Assembly: GCF_900580865.1 (NCBI RefSeq)
Contig: NZ_UTBZ01000052.1
Coordinates: 310,001-374,000 of the forward strand
Reading direction: 5' to 3'
Length of the DNA stretch: 64,000 nucleotides
Origin: Pseudomonas viridiflava
GTDB taxonomy: Bacteria > Pseudomonadota > Gammaproteobacteria > Pseudomonadales > Pseudomonadaceae
In this document: positions 1-8,083 of the stretch, piece after piece
Layout: each line of letters starts with the position of its first letter
Numbering within the stretch: the first letter of the stretch is position 1
Translations under genes and position numbers: made by a program
Notes under the pieces: model-generated
The model's input: only the letters and a program-made list of their open reading frames with translations
The model's database searches: none
Told to the model about the DNA's origin: nothing

Positions 1-639
1 ATCGTCCTGTGCGGCCCGTCGGGTTCCGGCAAATCGACAACGATTCGCTGCCTCAATCGTCTGGAAGAACACCAGCAGGGCCGCATCGTCGTCGACGGCG
101 TGGAACTGACCAACGACCTCAAGCAGATCGAAGCGATCCGCCGCGAAGTCGGCATGGTGTTCCAGCACTTCAACCTGTTCCCGCACCTGACCATTTTGCA
201 GAACTGCACCCTGGCGCCGATGTGGGTACGCAAGATGCCCAAGCGCAAGGCGGAGGAAATCGCCATGCATTACCTGGAGCGCGTACGCATTCCGGAGCAG
301 GCGCATAAATTCCCGGGGCAACTGTCCGGTGGTCAGCAACAGCGTGTGGCGATTGCCCGCGCCCTGTGCATGAAGCCGAAAATCATGCTGTTCGATGAGC
401 CGACTTCAGCGCTCGATCCGGAGATGGTGAAGGAAGTACTCGACACCATGATCGGTCTGGCGGAAGACGGCATGACCATGCTTTGCGTGACCCACGAGAT
501 GGGCTTTGCCCGGACTGTGGCCAACCGCGTGATCTTCATGGACAAGGGGGAGATCGTTGAACAGGCGGCGCCGAATGACTTCTTCGATAATCCGCAGAAT
601 GAGCGGACGAAGTTGTTCTTGAGTCAGATTTTGCATTGA
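1..639 (+). CDS. aapP: Amino-acid ABC transporter ATP-binding protein AapP (5' end outside window)
   Basis: This is the ATPase of a polar amino-acid importer and would energise uptake through an AapJ/Q/M-type binding protein and permeases. The reading frame is open from base 1, so the N-terminus (about 40 residues, from the usual length near 254) lies outside the window. The Walker A motif GPSGSGKS is coded at about 13-36. The signature [15 protein letters not shown] and the Walker B stretch [13 protein letters not shown] follow, then the switch histidine in CVTHEMGFA. The C-terminus (FLSQILH) is typical of Pseudomonas AapP. It is the last gene of its operon, because a strong terminator follows. 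The exact substrate range is inferred from family resemblance. Confidence 0.9.
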   Translation: MVLCGPSGSGKSTTIRCLNRLEEHQQGRIVVDGVELTNDLKQIEAIRREVGMVFQHFNLFPHLTILQNCTLAPMWVRKMPKRKAEEIAMHYLERVRIPEQAHKFPGQLSGGQQQRVAIARALCMKPKIMLFDEPTSALDPEMVKEVLDTMIGLAEDGMTMLCVTHEMGFARTVANRVIFMDKGEIVEQAAPNDFFDNPQNERTKLFLSQILH

Positions 640-651
640 TGGTTTGTGAGT

Positions 652-687
652 AAAAAACAACCCGGCCTTGTGCCGGGTTTGTTTTTT
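652..687 (+). terminator. Rho-independent terminator after aapP
   Basis: The stem AACCCGGC (659-666) pairs with GCCGGGTT (672-679) around a 5-nt loop. It is flanked by A-rich sequence on the left and a T run on the right, so it could also stop transcription of the convergent mqsRA genes. Confidence 0.85.
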
Positions 688-691
688 GGAG

Positions 692-1180
692 TCAGGAAAC
701 GGTGAGGGTTTCTTGTTCCTTGTGCACGGTGTGGGTGAAACCTCGCAGGTCTGCGCCTTCAGCCAAGCTCTGGATATCGACGAGCATGTAGGGATGACGA
801 TCCAATAGACGCATCAGCAGCACCAATGCTTTGGGTGGAAGTAACTCGCCGCGTTCGTAGCGAGAGAATGCGTTATGCCCGCCACCAGAGAGCAGTTGCA
901 CCGTCTCTTTCTGCGTCAGGTGCAGTTTGCGTCGAATACGTTTCATCTCGGCGCCGATCATTTGTCTGCCAGCGAGAACCAACTCGTCACCGGCATTACA
1001 ATAACGCTCAGCACTATCGGTGTCGAAATCCCATTCCACTTCACCGCACTTCTGGCACTCCCAACCAGACAGATCGTCTACACGGCGCTCCATGCCTTTG
1101 ACACTCAGGGTTTCTCCGCGACCCTGGAAATGCCTCATTCCCTCACGTGCACCGCAGCTGACACATTGCTGGGTTTTCAT
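692..1180 (-). CDS. mqsA: MqsA-family type II antitoxin
   Basis: This is the antitoxin and transcriptional autoregulator of an MqsR/MqsA pair. The N-terminal zinc-binding domain shows two CxxC pairs (C6/C9 and C42/C45). The C-terminal HTH contains GGGHNAFSRYERG, which matches the NAFSRYE recognition segment of E. coli MqsA. At 162 residues it is about 30 longer than E. coli MqsA, mostly through a C-terminal tail after the conserved DRHP segment. Its ATG overlaps the mqsR stop codon by 4 nt (ATGA), so the two are probably translationally coupled. The toxin-first order is that of the classical mqsRA operon. Identification is strong; activity is untested. Confidence 0.88.
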   Translation of the reverse strand: MKTQQCVSCGAREGMRHFQGRGETLSVKGMERRVDDLSGWECQKCGEVEWDFDTDSAERYCNAGDELVLAGRQMIGAEMKRIRRKLHLTQKETVQLLSGGGHNAFSRYERGELLPPKALVLLMRLLDRHPYMLVDIQSLAEGADLRGFTHTVHKEQETLTVS

Positions 1181-1488
1181 GGGTTTTTCTCCTTGAAGGA
1201 GATTACCGGTGGGCTGCCGCCGGGGCGGTAGGTCACCTTGATGTAAATCTCCTGATCTCGTGAATTGATGTGATACACGTCTTGCCAGATTCGATGATCG
1301 TCATAAGTAGTCATCGATTTGTACAACATCCTGGTTTGTAGCTCGAAAACGATCTCTAGCATTTCGCTGAGGTTGAAGCCGAGCTTCTCCGCTGATTTGA
1401 CCGAAGCTTTTGTGAACGCTTTTTGACCTAACCGCCTCACCTCAGCCTTGATTACCGCCAGCTCATAATGGGGTGTGTTCTTTTCCAT
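1177..1488 (-). CDS. mqsR: MqsR-family mRNA interferase toxin
   Basis: This is a 103-residue RelE/YoeB-fold ribonuclease of the MqsR family; the E. coli enzyme has 98 residues and cuts mRNA at GCU sites. The core YKSMTTYDDHRIWQDVYH and the C-terminal VISFKEK are nearly identical to E. coli MqsR. They include the lysine, glutamine and tyrosine region linked to catalysis, so the toxin looks intact. It is the first gene of the mqsR-mqsA operon. A perfect inverted repeat lies about 25 bp upstream of its start and is the likely binding site for MqsA. Confidence 0.9.
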   Translation of the reverse strand: MEKNTPHYELAVIKAEVRRLGQKAFTKASVKSAEKLGFNLSEMLEIVFELQTRMLYKSMTTYDDHRIWQDVYHINSRDQEIYIKVTYRPGGSPPVISFKEKNP

Positions 1489-1511
1489 AAGAAACCAAAA
1501 CCCTGTCCCTG

Positions 1512-1534
1512 AAATTACCCTTAAAGGGTAATTT
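1512..1534 (-). promoter_or_regulatory. Probable MqsA operator, perfect inverted repeat
   Basis: The 11-bp arms AAATTACCCTT (1512-1522) and its exact complement (1524-1534) flank a single central base. The inner part, ACCCTT then AAGGGT, resembles the AACCT...AGGTT palindromes bound by E. coli MqsA. It lies just upstream of mqsR, where the promoter should be. Confidence 0.7.
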
Positions 1535-1621
1535 TGACCAATCGAAAATACCGCTTCATGTGTCTCCGATTGACCCTAGGTGGTTGCCGTCCTACACGGG
1601 TCTGACTAACATGTCAGAAAA

Positions 1622-1642
1622 TTCATCCTATGATTGGATGAA
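1622..1642 (+). promoter_or_regulatory. Inverted repeat upstream of the GntR gene, possible self-operator
   Basis: TTCATCC (1622-1628) and GGATGAA (1636-1642) form perfect arms separated by 7 bp. They end 12 bp before the chosen ATG of the FadR-type regulator. Its right arm also overlaps the purine-rich ribosome-binding region. Confidence 0.45.
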
Positions 1643-1654
1643 AGGGCGAATCCT

Positions 1655-2314
1655 ATGTCAGACATTTCTCCACTTATTAAGCGCTCCTTGGTCGATCAGG
1701 CCCTGGATCAACTCCGCCATCGCATCAACAGCGGTGCCTGGCAGGTTGGCGAGCGTTTACCCACCGAACCCGAGCTCTGCGCGGAGTTGGGCATCAGCCG
1801 CAACACCGTGCGTGAAGCCATGCGCGTACTGGCGTTTTCCGGATTGATCGAGATTCGCCAGGGCGACGGTAGTTACTTGCGCGCGGTGGTTGATCCGCTC
1901 GACACGTTGAAAGCCTTGTCGCGCTGCTCGCTCGATCAAGCGCGGGAAACCCGCCACATCCTCGAAGTCGAGGCCATCGGCCTGGCCGCGTTGCGTCGCA
2001 CCGACGAAGACCTCGCCGCATTGCGTGAGGCGCTCGGCACCAGCGGCAGCCACTACCACGGCGACCTCGACACCTACATCGCCTGCGATCTGGTATTCCA
2101 CCGTCGTCTGGTTGATGCCGCGCACAACCCGACCCTCAGCGAGTTGTATCGCTATTTCTCCAGCATCGTCGGCGCGCAATTGCGCCAGACCCTGAACATC
2201 GTCCCGCGCCGTCAGGAAGTGTTCGACCTGCATATCGAGTTGCTCGATGCAGTCGAACAACGCGACCCGGAGCGGGCCAAAGCCTTGTCGAGGCAGTTGA
2301 TCAATGAACCTTGA
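1655..2314 (+). CDS. FadR-subfamily GntR transcriptional regulator
   Basis: It has a winged-helix DNA-binding N-terminus (PTEPELCAELGISRNTVREAMRVL) and an all-helical FCD ligand domain in the C-terminal half, where conserved His and Asp residues usually bind a metal and a carboxylate effector. The ATG at 1655 gives 219 residues. It is preferred over an in-frame TTG at 1634 because AAAGGG lies at a suitable distance before it. The gene overlaps or abuts the CynX-like transporter gene downstream, so it probably controls that transporter. The effector cannot be told from the sequence. Confidence 0.85.
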   Translation: MSDISPLIKRSLVDQALDQLRHRINSGAWQVGERLPTEPELCAELGISRNTVREAMRVLAFSGLIEIRQGDGSYLRAVVDPLDTLKALSRCSLDQARETRHILEVEAIGLAALRRTDEDLAALREALGTSGSHYHGDLDTYIACDLVFHRRLVDAAHNPTLSELYRYFSSIVGAQLRQTLNIVPRRQEVFDLHIELLDAVEQRDPERAKALSRQLINEP

Positions 2315-3608
2315 AACCGAGAAAACCATGTCCCGCAGTGAGATATCCACAACCCCAAAGCGCACGGCAGAACTCGAAGAGCTGTTGATCGACGCCGAGG
2401 CCGACGACGAGCAAGTGCAAAAAAGTCATCCGCTGGTGCGCCGGCCGTGGTTGTTGCTGCTCGGCTTGATTCTGGTCGCGCTGAACCTGCGTCCGGCGCT
2501 GTCGAGCATGGCGCCGCTGCTCAGCGACGTGTCGAAAAGCCTCGGTTTATCGGCGGCTCAGGCCGGTTTGCTGACCACGCTGCCGGTGCTTTGCCTCGGT
2601 TTGTTTGCACCCTTGGCGCCGATTCTGGCGCGACGTTTTGGCGCTGAACGGGTGGTGCTGGGGATTCTGCTGACGCTGGCCGGCGGGATTATCCTGCGCA
2701 GCAACTTCGGTGAGATCGGACTGTTCGCCGGCAGCGTATTGGGCGGCGCCAGCATCGGCATCATCGGTGTTCTGCTGCCGGGTATCGTCAAACGCGACTT
2801 CGCCAGACACGCTGGCACCATGACCGGCGTCTACACCATGGCGCTGTGCCTGGGCGCGGCGATGGCGGCAGGCTCCAGCGTGCCGTTGAGTGAACACTTC
2901 AGTCACAGCTGGGCGATGGGCCTGGGTTTCTGGGTAATTCCGGCGCTGGTTGCGGCGGTGTTCTGGCTGCCGCAAGTCGGGCAGAAACATGGTGCGCACA
3001 ACGTTGCTTATCGTGTGCGCGGTCTGCTGCGTGATCCGTTGGCCTGGCAGGTGACCTTGTACATGGGCCTGCAATCGTCGCTGGCCTACATCGTGTTTGG
3101 CTGGTTGCCGTCGATCTTGATTGGTCGTGGTCTGACGCCGACCCAGGCCGGTCTGGTGTTGTCCGGTTCGGTGATCATCCAGCTTGCCAGTTCGTTGGCC
3201 GCGCCATGGCTGGCCACTCGTGGCAAGGATCAGCGTCTGGCGATCGTCGTGGTCATGGCGCTGACCCTTGGCGGGCTGTTCGGTTGCCTGTATGCACCGA
3301 TTGAAGGCTTGTGGGGCTGGGCGATTCTGCTGGGGCTGGGGCAGGGCGGTACGTTCAGTCTGGCGTTGACGTTGATTGTGCTGCGTTCACGCGATTCCCA
3401 TGTCGCGGCGAACCTGTCGAGCATGTCCCAGGGTTTCGGCTATACGCTGGCGTCGATGGGGCCGTTCGCGGTCGGCGTAGTGCATGACTGGACCGGCGGC
3501 TGGAATGCGGTGGGCTGGATCTTTGGCATCATTGGTACAGGCGCGATCATCGCCGGGCTTGGCGCCGGGCGTGCGCTGTACGTGCAAGTGCAAAGCGAAA
3601 AAATCTGA
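2304..3608 (+). CDS. CynX/NimT-family MFS transporter
   Basis: This is a 12-helix major facilitator protein of the CynX/NimT family (cyanate or 2-nitroimidazole exporters). The motif ALNLRPALSSMAPLL at the first membrane helix is the family hallmark. A hydrophilic leader of about 45 residues precedes the first helix. The ATG at 2304 overlaps the end of the regulator gene by 11 bp; a second ATG at 2328 (MSRSEIS) is also possible. No cynS or cynT gene is nearby, so cyanate as substrate is not supported. Co-transcription with the GntR regulator is likely. Confidence 0.85.
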   Translation: MNLETEKTMSRSEISTTPKRTAELEELLIDAEADDEQVQKSHPLVRRPWLLLLGLILVALNLRPALSSMAPLLSDVSKSLGLSAAQAGLLTTLPVLCLGLFAPLAPILARRFGAERVVLGILLTLAGGIILRSNFGEIGLFAGSVLGGASIGIIGVLLPGIVKRDFARHAGTMTGVYTMALCLGAAMAAGSSVPLSEHFSHSWAMGLGFWVIPALVAAVFWLPQVGQKHGAHNVAYRVRGLLRDPLAWQVTLYMGLQSSLAYIVFGWLPSILIGRGLTPTQAGLVLSGSVIIQLASSLAAPWLATRGKDQRLAIVVVMALTLGGLFGCLYAPIEGLWGWAILLGLGQGGTFSLALTLIVLRSRDSHVAANLSSMSQGFGYTLASMGPFAVGVVHDWTGGWNAVGWIFGIIGTGAIIAGLGAGRALYVQVQSEKI

Positions 3609-3625
3609 ATGCACTGATTTTAAAT

Positions 3626-3713
3626 GTGGGAGCGAGACTGCTCGCGAAGGCGATTTTACATTCAATATCTGTGTCGACTGACACGCCGCTTTCGCGAGCA
3701 GGCTCGCTCCCAC
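3626..3713. repeat. REP pair, family A (GTGGGAGCGAG... type)
   Basis: Two inverted copies of the Pseudomonas REP core (3626-3650 and 3691-3713) are separated by 40 bp. They sit between the MFS gene and the next gene. Confidence 0.85.
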
Positions 3714-3817
3714 ATTGGTTTTGCGTGCTGCAGGTATTCGCTCTGCGAATGCCGATAGTGTTTCTGCGCATTGCAGATTATCGTGCTGGCACTCTGTAAC
3801 TATCTTGGAGATTGCCC

Positions 3818-4288
3818 ATGAGCGAAGCCCACGCCGCGTTGATCACCCGCTTCTACCTGGCCTTCCAGCGCCTGGATGCCGAAGCCATGGCCGCCTGTTA
3901 CACCGATGACGTCGTGTTCAGCGATCCGGCCTTCGGTGAACTGCGCGGGCGCGATGCCGGCGATATGTGGCGCATGCTCACCACCCGGGCCAAGGACTTT
4001 TCGCTGACCTTCGACAACGTCCGCGCCGATGAGCGCAGCGGTGGCGCACATTGGGTCGCGACTTATCTGTTCAGCCAGACCGGCAACATCGTGGTCAACG
4101 ATATCCAGGCCCGCTTCGTCTTCCGTGACGGCAAGATCTGCGAGCACCACGACCACTTCGATCTGTGGCGCTGGTCGCGTCAGGCCCTCGGTTTCAAAGG
4201 CCTGCTGCTGGGCTGGACGCCGCTGGTGCGCAACGCCGTGCGCGCTCAGGCATTGAAGGGACTGAAGGCATTCCAGGCCGGTCGCTGA
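3818..4288 (+). CDS. NTF2/SnoaL-like protein
   Basis: The 156-residue product is a single-domain alpha+beta barrel of the NTF2-like superfamily. The N-terminus (LITRFYLAFQRLDAEAMAACYTDDVVFSDPAF) is the typical first helix and strand, and the middle carries the usual HHDHFDLWRW segment. The start at 3818 is chosen because GGAG lies about 10 nt before it. Such proteins can be isomerases, dehydratases or ligand binders; nothing in the context settles the role. The next gene begins about 40 bp downstream and may be co-transcribed. Confidence 0.8.
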   Translation: MSEAHAALITRFYLAFQRLDAEAMAACYTDDVVFSDPAFGELRGRDAGDMWRMLTTRAKDFSLTFDNVRADERSGGAHWVATYLFSQTGNIVVNDIQARFVFRDGKICEHHDHFDLWRWSRQALGFKGLLLGWTPLVRNAVRAQALKGLKAFQAGR

Positions 4289-4327
4289 TAAGATCGTCGC
4301 TTGTTTCCTACACGTCTTGATCCCGAA

Positions 4328-4630
4328 GTGACCAGCCTTAGCGAAAAATCTGTCGATGTCGCCGAACCGGTGAGGAAGTCCTGGTTCGTCTATCTCGTTC
4401 GCGCCGCCAATGGTTCGTTGTATTGCGGGATCAGCGACGACCCGGTGCGTCGTTTCGCCAAGCATCAAAGTGGCAAAGGCGCGCGGTTCTTCCTCTCCAG
4501 CCCGGCGATGGCGCTGGTTTATACCGAGCTGTGCCGCGATAAAAGCGATGCGTTGCGCCAGGAACGGTTGATCAAAAAACTCAGGAAGAGCGCCAAGGAA
4601 TATTTGGTTGCGTCTTATCAGTCTGACTGA
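4328..4630 (+). CDS. GIY-YIG domain protein (YhbQ/UPF0213 type)
   Basis: This is a small single-domain GIY-YIG nuclease-fold protein of about 100 residues. [16 protein letters not shown] corresponds to the paired GIY and YIG motifs, followed by the conserved arginine ([10 protein letters not shown]) and the glutamate in [11 protein letters not shown]. The GTG at 4328 is preferred; a TTG at 4301 would add nine residues. Family members have been linked to DNA repair or mobile DNA, but the substrate is unknown. Confidence 0.8.
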   Translation: MTSLSEKSVDVAEPVRKSWFVYLVRAANGSLYCGISDDPVRRFAKHQSGKGARFFLSSPAMALVYTELCRDKSDALRQERLIKKLRKSAKEYLVASYQSD

Positions 4631-4714
4631 TCAGTTCCCATCAGGCAGATCTGTAGGCTGCTAAGCAAATGCACGCTAAGCTGCTGGCTCACTATCTGAG
4701 CGGCGGAGCCGAGC

Positions 4715-5650
4715 ATGTCCGAGTTGATTCTCCACCATTACCCGACCTCTCCATTTGCCGAGAAGGCCCGCCTGCTGCTGGGCTTCAAAGGCTTGTCGTG
4801 GCGCTCGGTGCATATCTCGCCGGTGATGCCGAAACCGGATCTGACCGCCCTGACTGGCGGCTATCGCAAGACCCCGGTGTTGCAGATTGGCGCTGACATC
4901 TATTGCGACACATCGTTAATCGCCCGGCGCCTGGAGCAGGAAAAAGCGCTGCCGGCGTTCTTTCCCGAAGGCCAGGAATTCACCACCGCCAGTTTTGCCA
5001 CTTGGGCAGACTCGGTGGTGTTTCAACATGCGGTCAGCCTGGTGTTTCAGCCGGAATCGGTCGCCGTGCGTTTCGCCAAGTTGCCACCGGAAGCGATCAA
5101 GGCGTTTATCGCCGACCGTGCAGGTTTGTTCTCGGGCGGCAGTGCCACACGTCTGTCCGCCGAACAGGCCAAACATCAATGGCCGACGATCATGGCCCGT
5201 CTCGAGCAGCAGTTGCAGCGCGAGCAGGGGGACTTCCTGTTTGGCGAGCCGTCGATTGCCGACTTTGCGCTGGCGCATCCGCTGTGGTTCCTCAAGGCGA
5301 CGCATGTGACGGCGCCACTGGTGGATGAGTACCCGGCGGTTTCGGCGTGGCTGAGTCGCGTGTTGGGCTTCGGTCATGGTGCGGCGAGTGCGATGTCGTC
5401 CGAAGAGGCACTAGAGGTTGCACGCAATGCGACGCCGGCGGCATTGCCGGACGAGCAGTTCGTTGATCCGAACGGTTTCAAGGCTGGTCAGCAGGTGGCG
5501 ATTGCCGCGACGGATTACGGGGTTGATCCGGTGGTGGGTGAGTTGCTGTTTGCCGGTAGTGAAGAGTTGATCATTCGTCGCGAAGACGAGCGTGGCGGTG
5601 TGGTGCATGTGCACTTTCCGCGTTTTGGTTTCCGCATCGAAGCACGCTAA
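4715..5650 (+). CDS. Glutathione S-transferase family protein
   Basis: The 311-residue protein has an N-terminal thioredoxin-fold GST domain (HHYPTSPFAEKARLLLGFKGL, then GYRKTPVLQIG with the cis-proline, then CDTSLIARRLE). An all-helical GST C-domain follows to about residue 220. About 80 extra C-terminal residues lie beyond the usual GST fold (QFVDPNGFKAGQQVAIAATDYG onward). The catalytic residue region reads YPTSPFAEK, so serine chemistry is likely. The physiological substrate is unknown. Confidence 0.85.
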   Translation: MSELILHHYPTSPFAEKARLLLGFKGLSWRSVHISPVMPKPDLTALTGGYRKTPVLQIGADIYCDTSLIARRLEQEKALPAFFPEGQEFTTASFATWADSVVFQHAVSLVFQPESVAVRFAKLPPEAIKAFIADRAGLFSGGSATRLSAEQAKHQWPTIMARLEQQLQREQGDFLFGEPSIADFALAHPLWFLKATHVTAPLVDEYPAVSAWLSRVLGFGHGAASAMSSEEALEVARNATPAALPDEQFVDPNGFKAGQQVAIAATDYGVDPVVGELLFAGSEELIIRREDERGGVVHVHFPRFGFRIEAR

Positions 5651-5659
5651 GGATCCATT

Positions 5660-5761
5660 GTGGGAGAGAGCCTGCTCGCGAAAGCGGTGTGTCAGACAAC
5701 AACAGTGTTGAATGATCAGCCGTCTTCGTCGGAACGCCGCCCGGAGCAGGCTCGCTCCCAC
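5660..5761. repeat. REP pair, family A
   Basis: An inverted pair of REP cores (from 5660 and ending at 5761) lies between the convergent GST and glutaredoxin genes. The right copy is partly degenerate (GCCCGGAGCAGG). Confidence 0.8.
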
Positions 5762-5766
5762 ATTGG

Positions 5767-6117
5767 TTATTTCAGGGCAGCGAGAATCTCGTCCGGGTCA
5801 AATCCGCGAATCAATGTGCCGTTCACATCGATCAACGGAATCCCGCGTCCACCTAATGCCTCATACGCCTTGCGCGCCTCGGCATCCTTCTCGATATCGA
5901 ACTCCTTGAAGGGAATCCCCTTGCTGTCGAGAAAGCGCTTGGTCTGTTTGCAGTAGCCGCACCAGTCGGTGGCGTAGAGCACGACTTTGGCCTCTGCCCG
6001 GGTCTGCTCTGCAACCATCTGCGACGGGTTGAACACCCGCTCGATCTTGCCCCAGTTCTGATAGACCACCACCACCAGCAGAACCAGCGCAACCTTCTTC
6101 AGCACATTGCCAAGCAT
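5767..6117 (-). CDS. Membrane-anchored glutaredoxin
   Basis: The 116-residue thiol-disulfide oxidoreductase has one N-terminal membrane helix (residues 8-19, ALVLLVVVVYQ) followed by a glutaredoxin fold. The active site is C53-G-Y-C56 in ATDWCGYCKQTK, with the later GIPLIDVNG cis-proline loop. The anchor suggests the catalytic domain is tethered to the inner membrane; the lysine-rich residues before the helix favour a periplasmic domain, though this is inference. Its ATG shares one base with the yejK stop (TGATG), so it is translationally coupled to yejK. Confidence 0.88.
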   Translation of the reverse strand: MLGNVLKKVALVLLVVVVYQNWGKIERVFNPSQMVAEQTRAEAKVVLYATDWCGYCKQTKRFLDSKGIPFKEFDIEKDAEARKAYEALGGRGIPLIDVNGTLIRGFDPDEILAALK

Positions 6118-7121
6118 CAGTTACGCCGCTTCAACTGATCGGTGAGCGATGTTGGCAGGCCTTTGATTACCAAGGTGCCAGCTTCTTCGTCGTACTCGAT
6201 CTTCGAACCCAGCAGGTGTGCTTCGAAGCTGATCGACAGGCCTTCGGCGCGGCCAGTGAAACGTCGGAATTGGTTGAGGGTGCGTTTGTCCGCCGGAATC
6301 TCCGGCGACAGGCCGTAATCCTTGTTGCGGATGTGATCGTAGAAGGCTTTCGGGCGCTCTTCGTCGATCAGCTCTGAGAGTTCTTCCAGGCCCATCGGTT
6401 CGCCGAGTTTGGCCTGGCTGCTGGCGTAATCGACCAGGGTCTTGGTCTTCTCGCGAGCGGATTCTTCCGGCAGGTCTTCGCTCTCGACGAAGTCACTGAA
6501 GGCCTTGAGCAGCGTGCGCGTCTCGCCCGGGCCGTCGACACCTTCCTGGCAACCGATGAAGTCGCGGAAGTATTCCGACACCTTCTTGCCGTTCTTGCCC
6601 TTGATGAACGAGATGTACTGCTTGGACTGCTTGTTGTTCTGCCACTCGGAGACGTTGATCCGCGCTGCCAGGTGCAATTGACCGAGATCGAGGTGGCGCG
6701 ACGGGGTCACGTCCAGCTCGTCGGTCACCGCCACGCCTTCGCTGTGGTGCAGCAGGGCGATCGCCAGGTAATCGGTCATGCCTTGCTGATAGTGGGCGAA
6801 CAGCACGTGGCCGCCCACTGACAGGTTCGACTCTTCCATCAGTTTTTGCAGGTGCTCGACCGCGACTTTGCTGAACGCGGTGAAGTCTTTGCCGCCTTCC
6901 ATGTATTCCTTCAGCCAGCCGCTGAACGGGAACGCGCCGGACTCCGGATGGAACAGGCCCCAGGCTTTGCCCTGTTTGGCGTTATAGCTCTCGTTGAGGT
7001 CGGCGAGCATGTTCTCGATGGCTGCAGACTCGGCCAGTTCCGTGTCACGGGCGTGCAGAACTGCGGGCGTGCCGTCGGGTTTTTTGTCGATCAGGTGGAC
7101 GATGCAATGACGGATCGGCAT
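6117..7121 (-). CDS. yejK: Nucleoid-associated protein YejK (NdpA)
   Basis: This 334-residue nucleoid-associated protein matches the length of E. coli YejK (335). Family segments seen include the N-terminal [14 protein letters not shown], the central [19 protein letters not shown] and the C-terminal [19 protein letters not shown]. These proteins bind the nucleoid, interact with topoisomerases and can help repair or tolerate gyrase damage. It heads a two-gene unit with the glutaredoxin and diverges from hupN, another nucleoid protein. Confidence 0.93.
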   Translation of the reverse strand: MPIRHCIVHLIDKKPDGTPAVLHARDTELAESAAIENMLADLNESYNAKQGKAWGLFHPESGAFPFSGWLKEYMEGGKDFTAFSKVAVEHLQKLMEESNLSVGGHVLFAHYQQGMTDYLAIALLHHSEGVAVTDELDVTPSRHLDLGQLHLAARINVSEWQNNKQSKQYISFIKGKNGKKVSEYFRDFIGCQEGVDGPGETRTLLKAFSDFVESEDLPEESAREKTKTLVDYASSQAKLGEPMGLEELSELIDEERPKAFYDHIRNKDYGLSPEIPADKRTLNQFRRFTGRAEGLSISFEAHLLGSKIEYDEEAGTLVIKGLPTSLTDQLKRRN

Positions 7122-7205
7122 GGGCTTCTCGGCTGTTGGATGGGAGGAGGGCAGGCTCCCCCGAAAAAGCGCTAAGTGTACCCGAATCTCCGGTCGAGAC
7201 TCTCC

Positions 7206-7290
7206 GTAGGAGCTGCCGAAGGCTGCGATCTTTTGATCTTGTTTTCTTGAAAAGCCAGATCAAAAGATCGCAGCCTTCGGCAGCTCCTAC
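7206..7290. repeat. REP pair, family B (GTAGGAGCTGCCG... type)
   Basis: Two inverted copies (from 7206, and 7261-7290) of the 30-bp core share the CTGCGATCTTTTGATC tail. They form one long hairpin between yejK and hupN. Confidence 0.85.
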
Positions 7291-7607
7291 AGGGGGTTGT
7301 AGGGCGAAACCGGGGCGCGCGACCGGGCTTATGCAGTTTTTTACCGATTTAGAGCAATAAAGCTGACCAAATGGGTAGCTAGAGGCGGATATTTCCCCGT
7401 CTCTGTGCTAGTTTTGCCCGGTCTTACGCGAAGTCACTGCGTTAAGCGTGCAATCAGCATTTGTCAGGTCGAACCAAACCCTGATTTCGGTATCTATAAC
7501 CCGACTCGTCGTGGTTATCGCCGAGGGTGCCAGATCCAGAAGATCGGGCTCGATGGCTGACACTGCACTCTGCAATCCATATGAATTTGATAGGGAAGGA
7601 ACACTAC
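7291..7607 (+). promoter_or_regulatory. Upstream region of hupN
   Basis: This gene-free stretch holds the hupN control region. TATAAC near 7494 is a possible -10 box, and AGGGAAGGA just before the ATG at 7608 is a strong ribosome-binding site. No other structure was recognised. Confidence 0.4.
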
Positions 7608-7889
7608 ATGGCTCTTACTAAAGACCAACTGATCGCCGACATCGCTGAAGCTATCGACGCGCCGAAAACCACCGCGCGTAACGCTCTGGACCAACTGGGC
7701 CAAATCGTTGCCGATCAGCTGGAAAACGGCGGCGAAATCACCTTGCCAGGTATCGGCAAGCTGAAAGTGACCGAGCGTCCTGCCCGCACTGGCCGTAACC
7801 CTTCGACTGGCGCTGCCATCGAAATCCCTGCTAAGAAAGTGATCAAGCTGGTTGTGGCCAAAGGCCTGACCGACGCTGTGAACAAGTAA
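7608..7889 (+). CDS. hupN: HU-family DNA-binding protein HupN
   Basis: This small (93-residue) histone-like protein bends and compacts DNA. The full HU fold is present: helical MTKDQLIADIAEAI-like N-terminus, GEITLPGIGKLKV, the DNA-contacting arm RPARTGRNPSTGAAIEIPAKK and the C-terminal helix. It is the HU paralog that sits beside yejK and valS in Pseudomonas, hence HupN rather than HupA or HupB. The start at 7608 is fixed by a strong ribosome-binding site. A terminator follows directly. Confidence 0.93.
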   Translation: MALTKDQLIADIAEAIDAPKTTARNALDQLGQIVADQLENGGEITLPGIGKLKVTERPARTGRNPSTGAAIEIPAKKVIKLVVAKGLTDAVNK

Positions 7890-7900
7890 GACGCAGCGAT

Positions 7901-7940
7901 AAAAAACCGTGCACCGGAGCGATCCGGGCACGGTTTTTTT
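7901..7940 (+). terminator. Terminator after hupN
   Basis: AAAAAACCGTGC (7901-7912) pairs with GCACGGTTTTTT (7928-7939) and ends in a run of seven T. The inner bases CCGG also pair. Confidence 0.9.
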
Positions 7941-7973
7941 GTGTCTGCGATTTGGCGAGGCGTTACGCCGCCT

Positions 7974-8064
7974 GTAGGAGCTGTCGAGTGAAACGAGGCT
8001 GCGATCTTTTGATCTGGCTCTTCAGGATCAAGATCAAAAGATCGCAGCGTGCCGCAGCTCCTAC
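7974..8064. repeat. REP pair, family B
   Basis: Inverted family B copies start at 7974 and end at 8064. The outer arms read GTAGGAGCTGTCGAGTG and CACGCTGCGATC-type variants, and the pair lies between convergent hupN and rlmF. Confidence 0.8.
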
Positions 8065-8083
8065 AGGGGCATCTGCGCAGCTA

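Noticed and set aside
2304..3608. Cyanate detoxification locus
   Set aside because: The transporter is CynX-like, but no cyanase or carbonic anhydrase gene adjoins it; the gamma carbonic anhydrase at 40.8 kb is unrelated in position.
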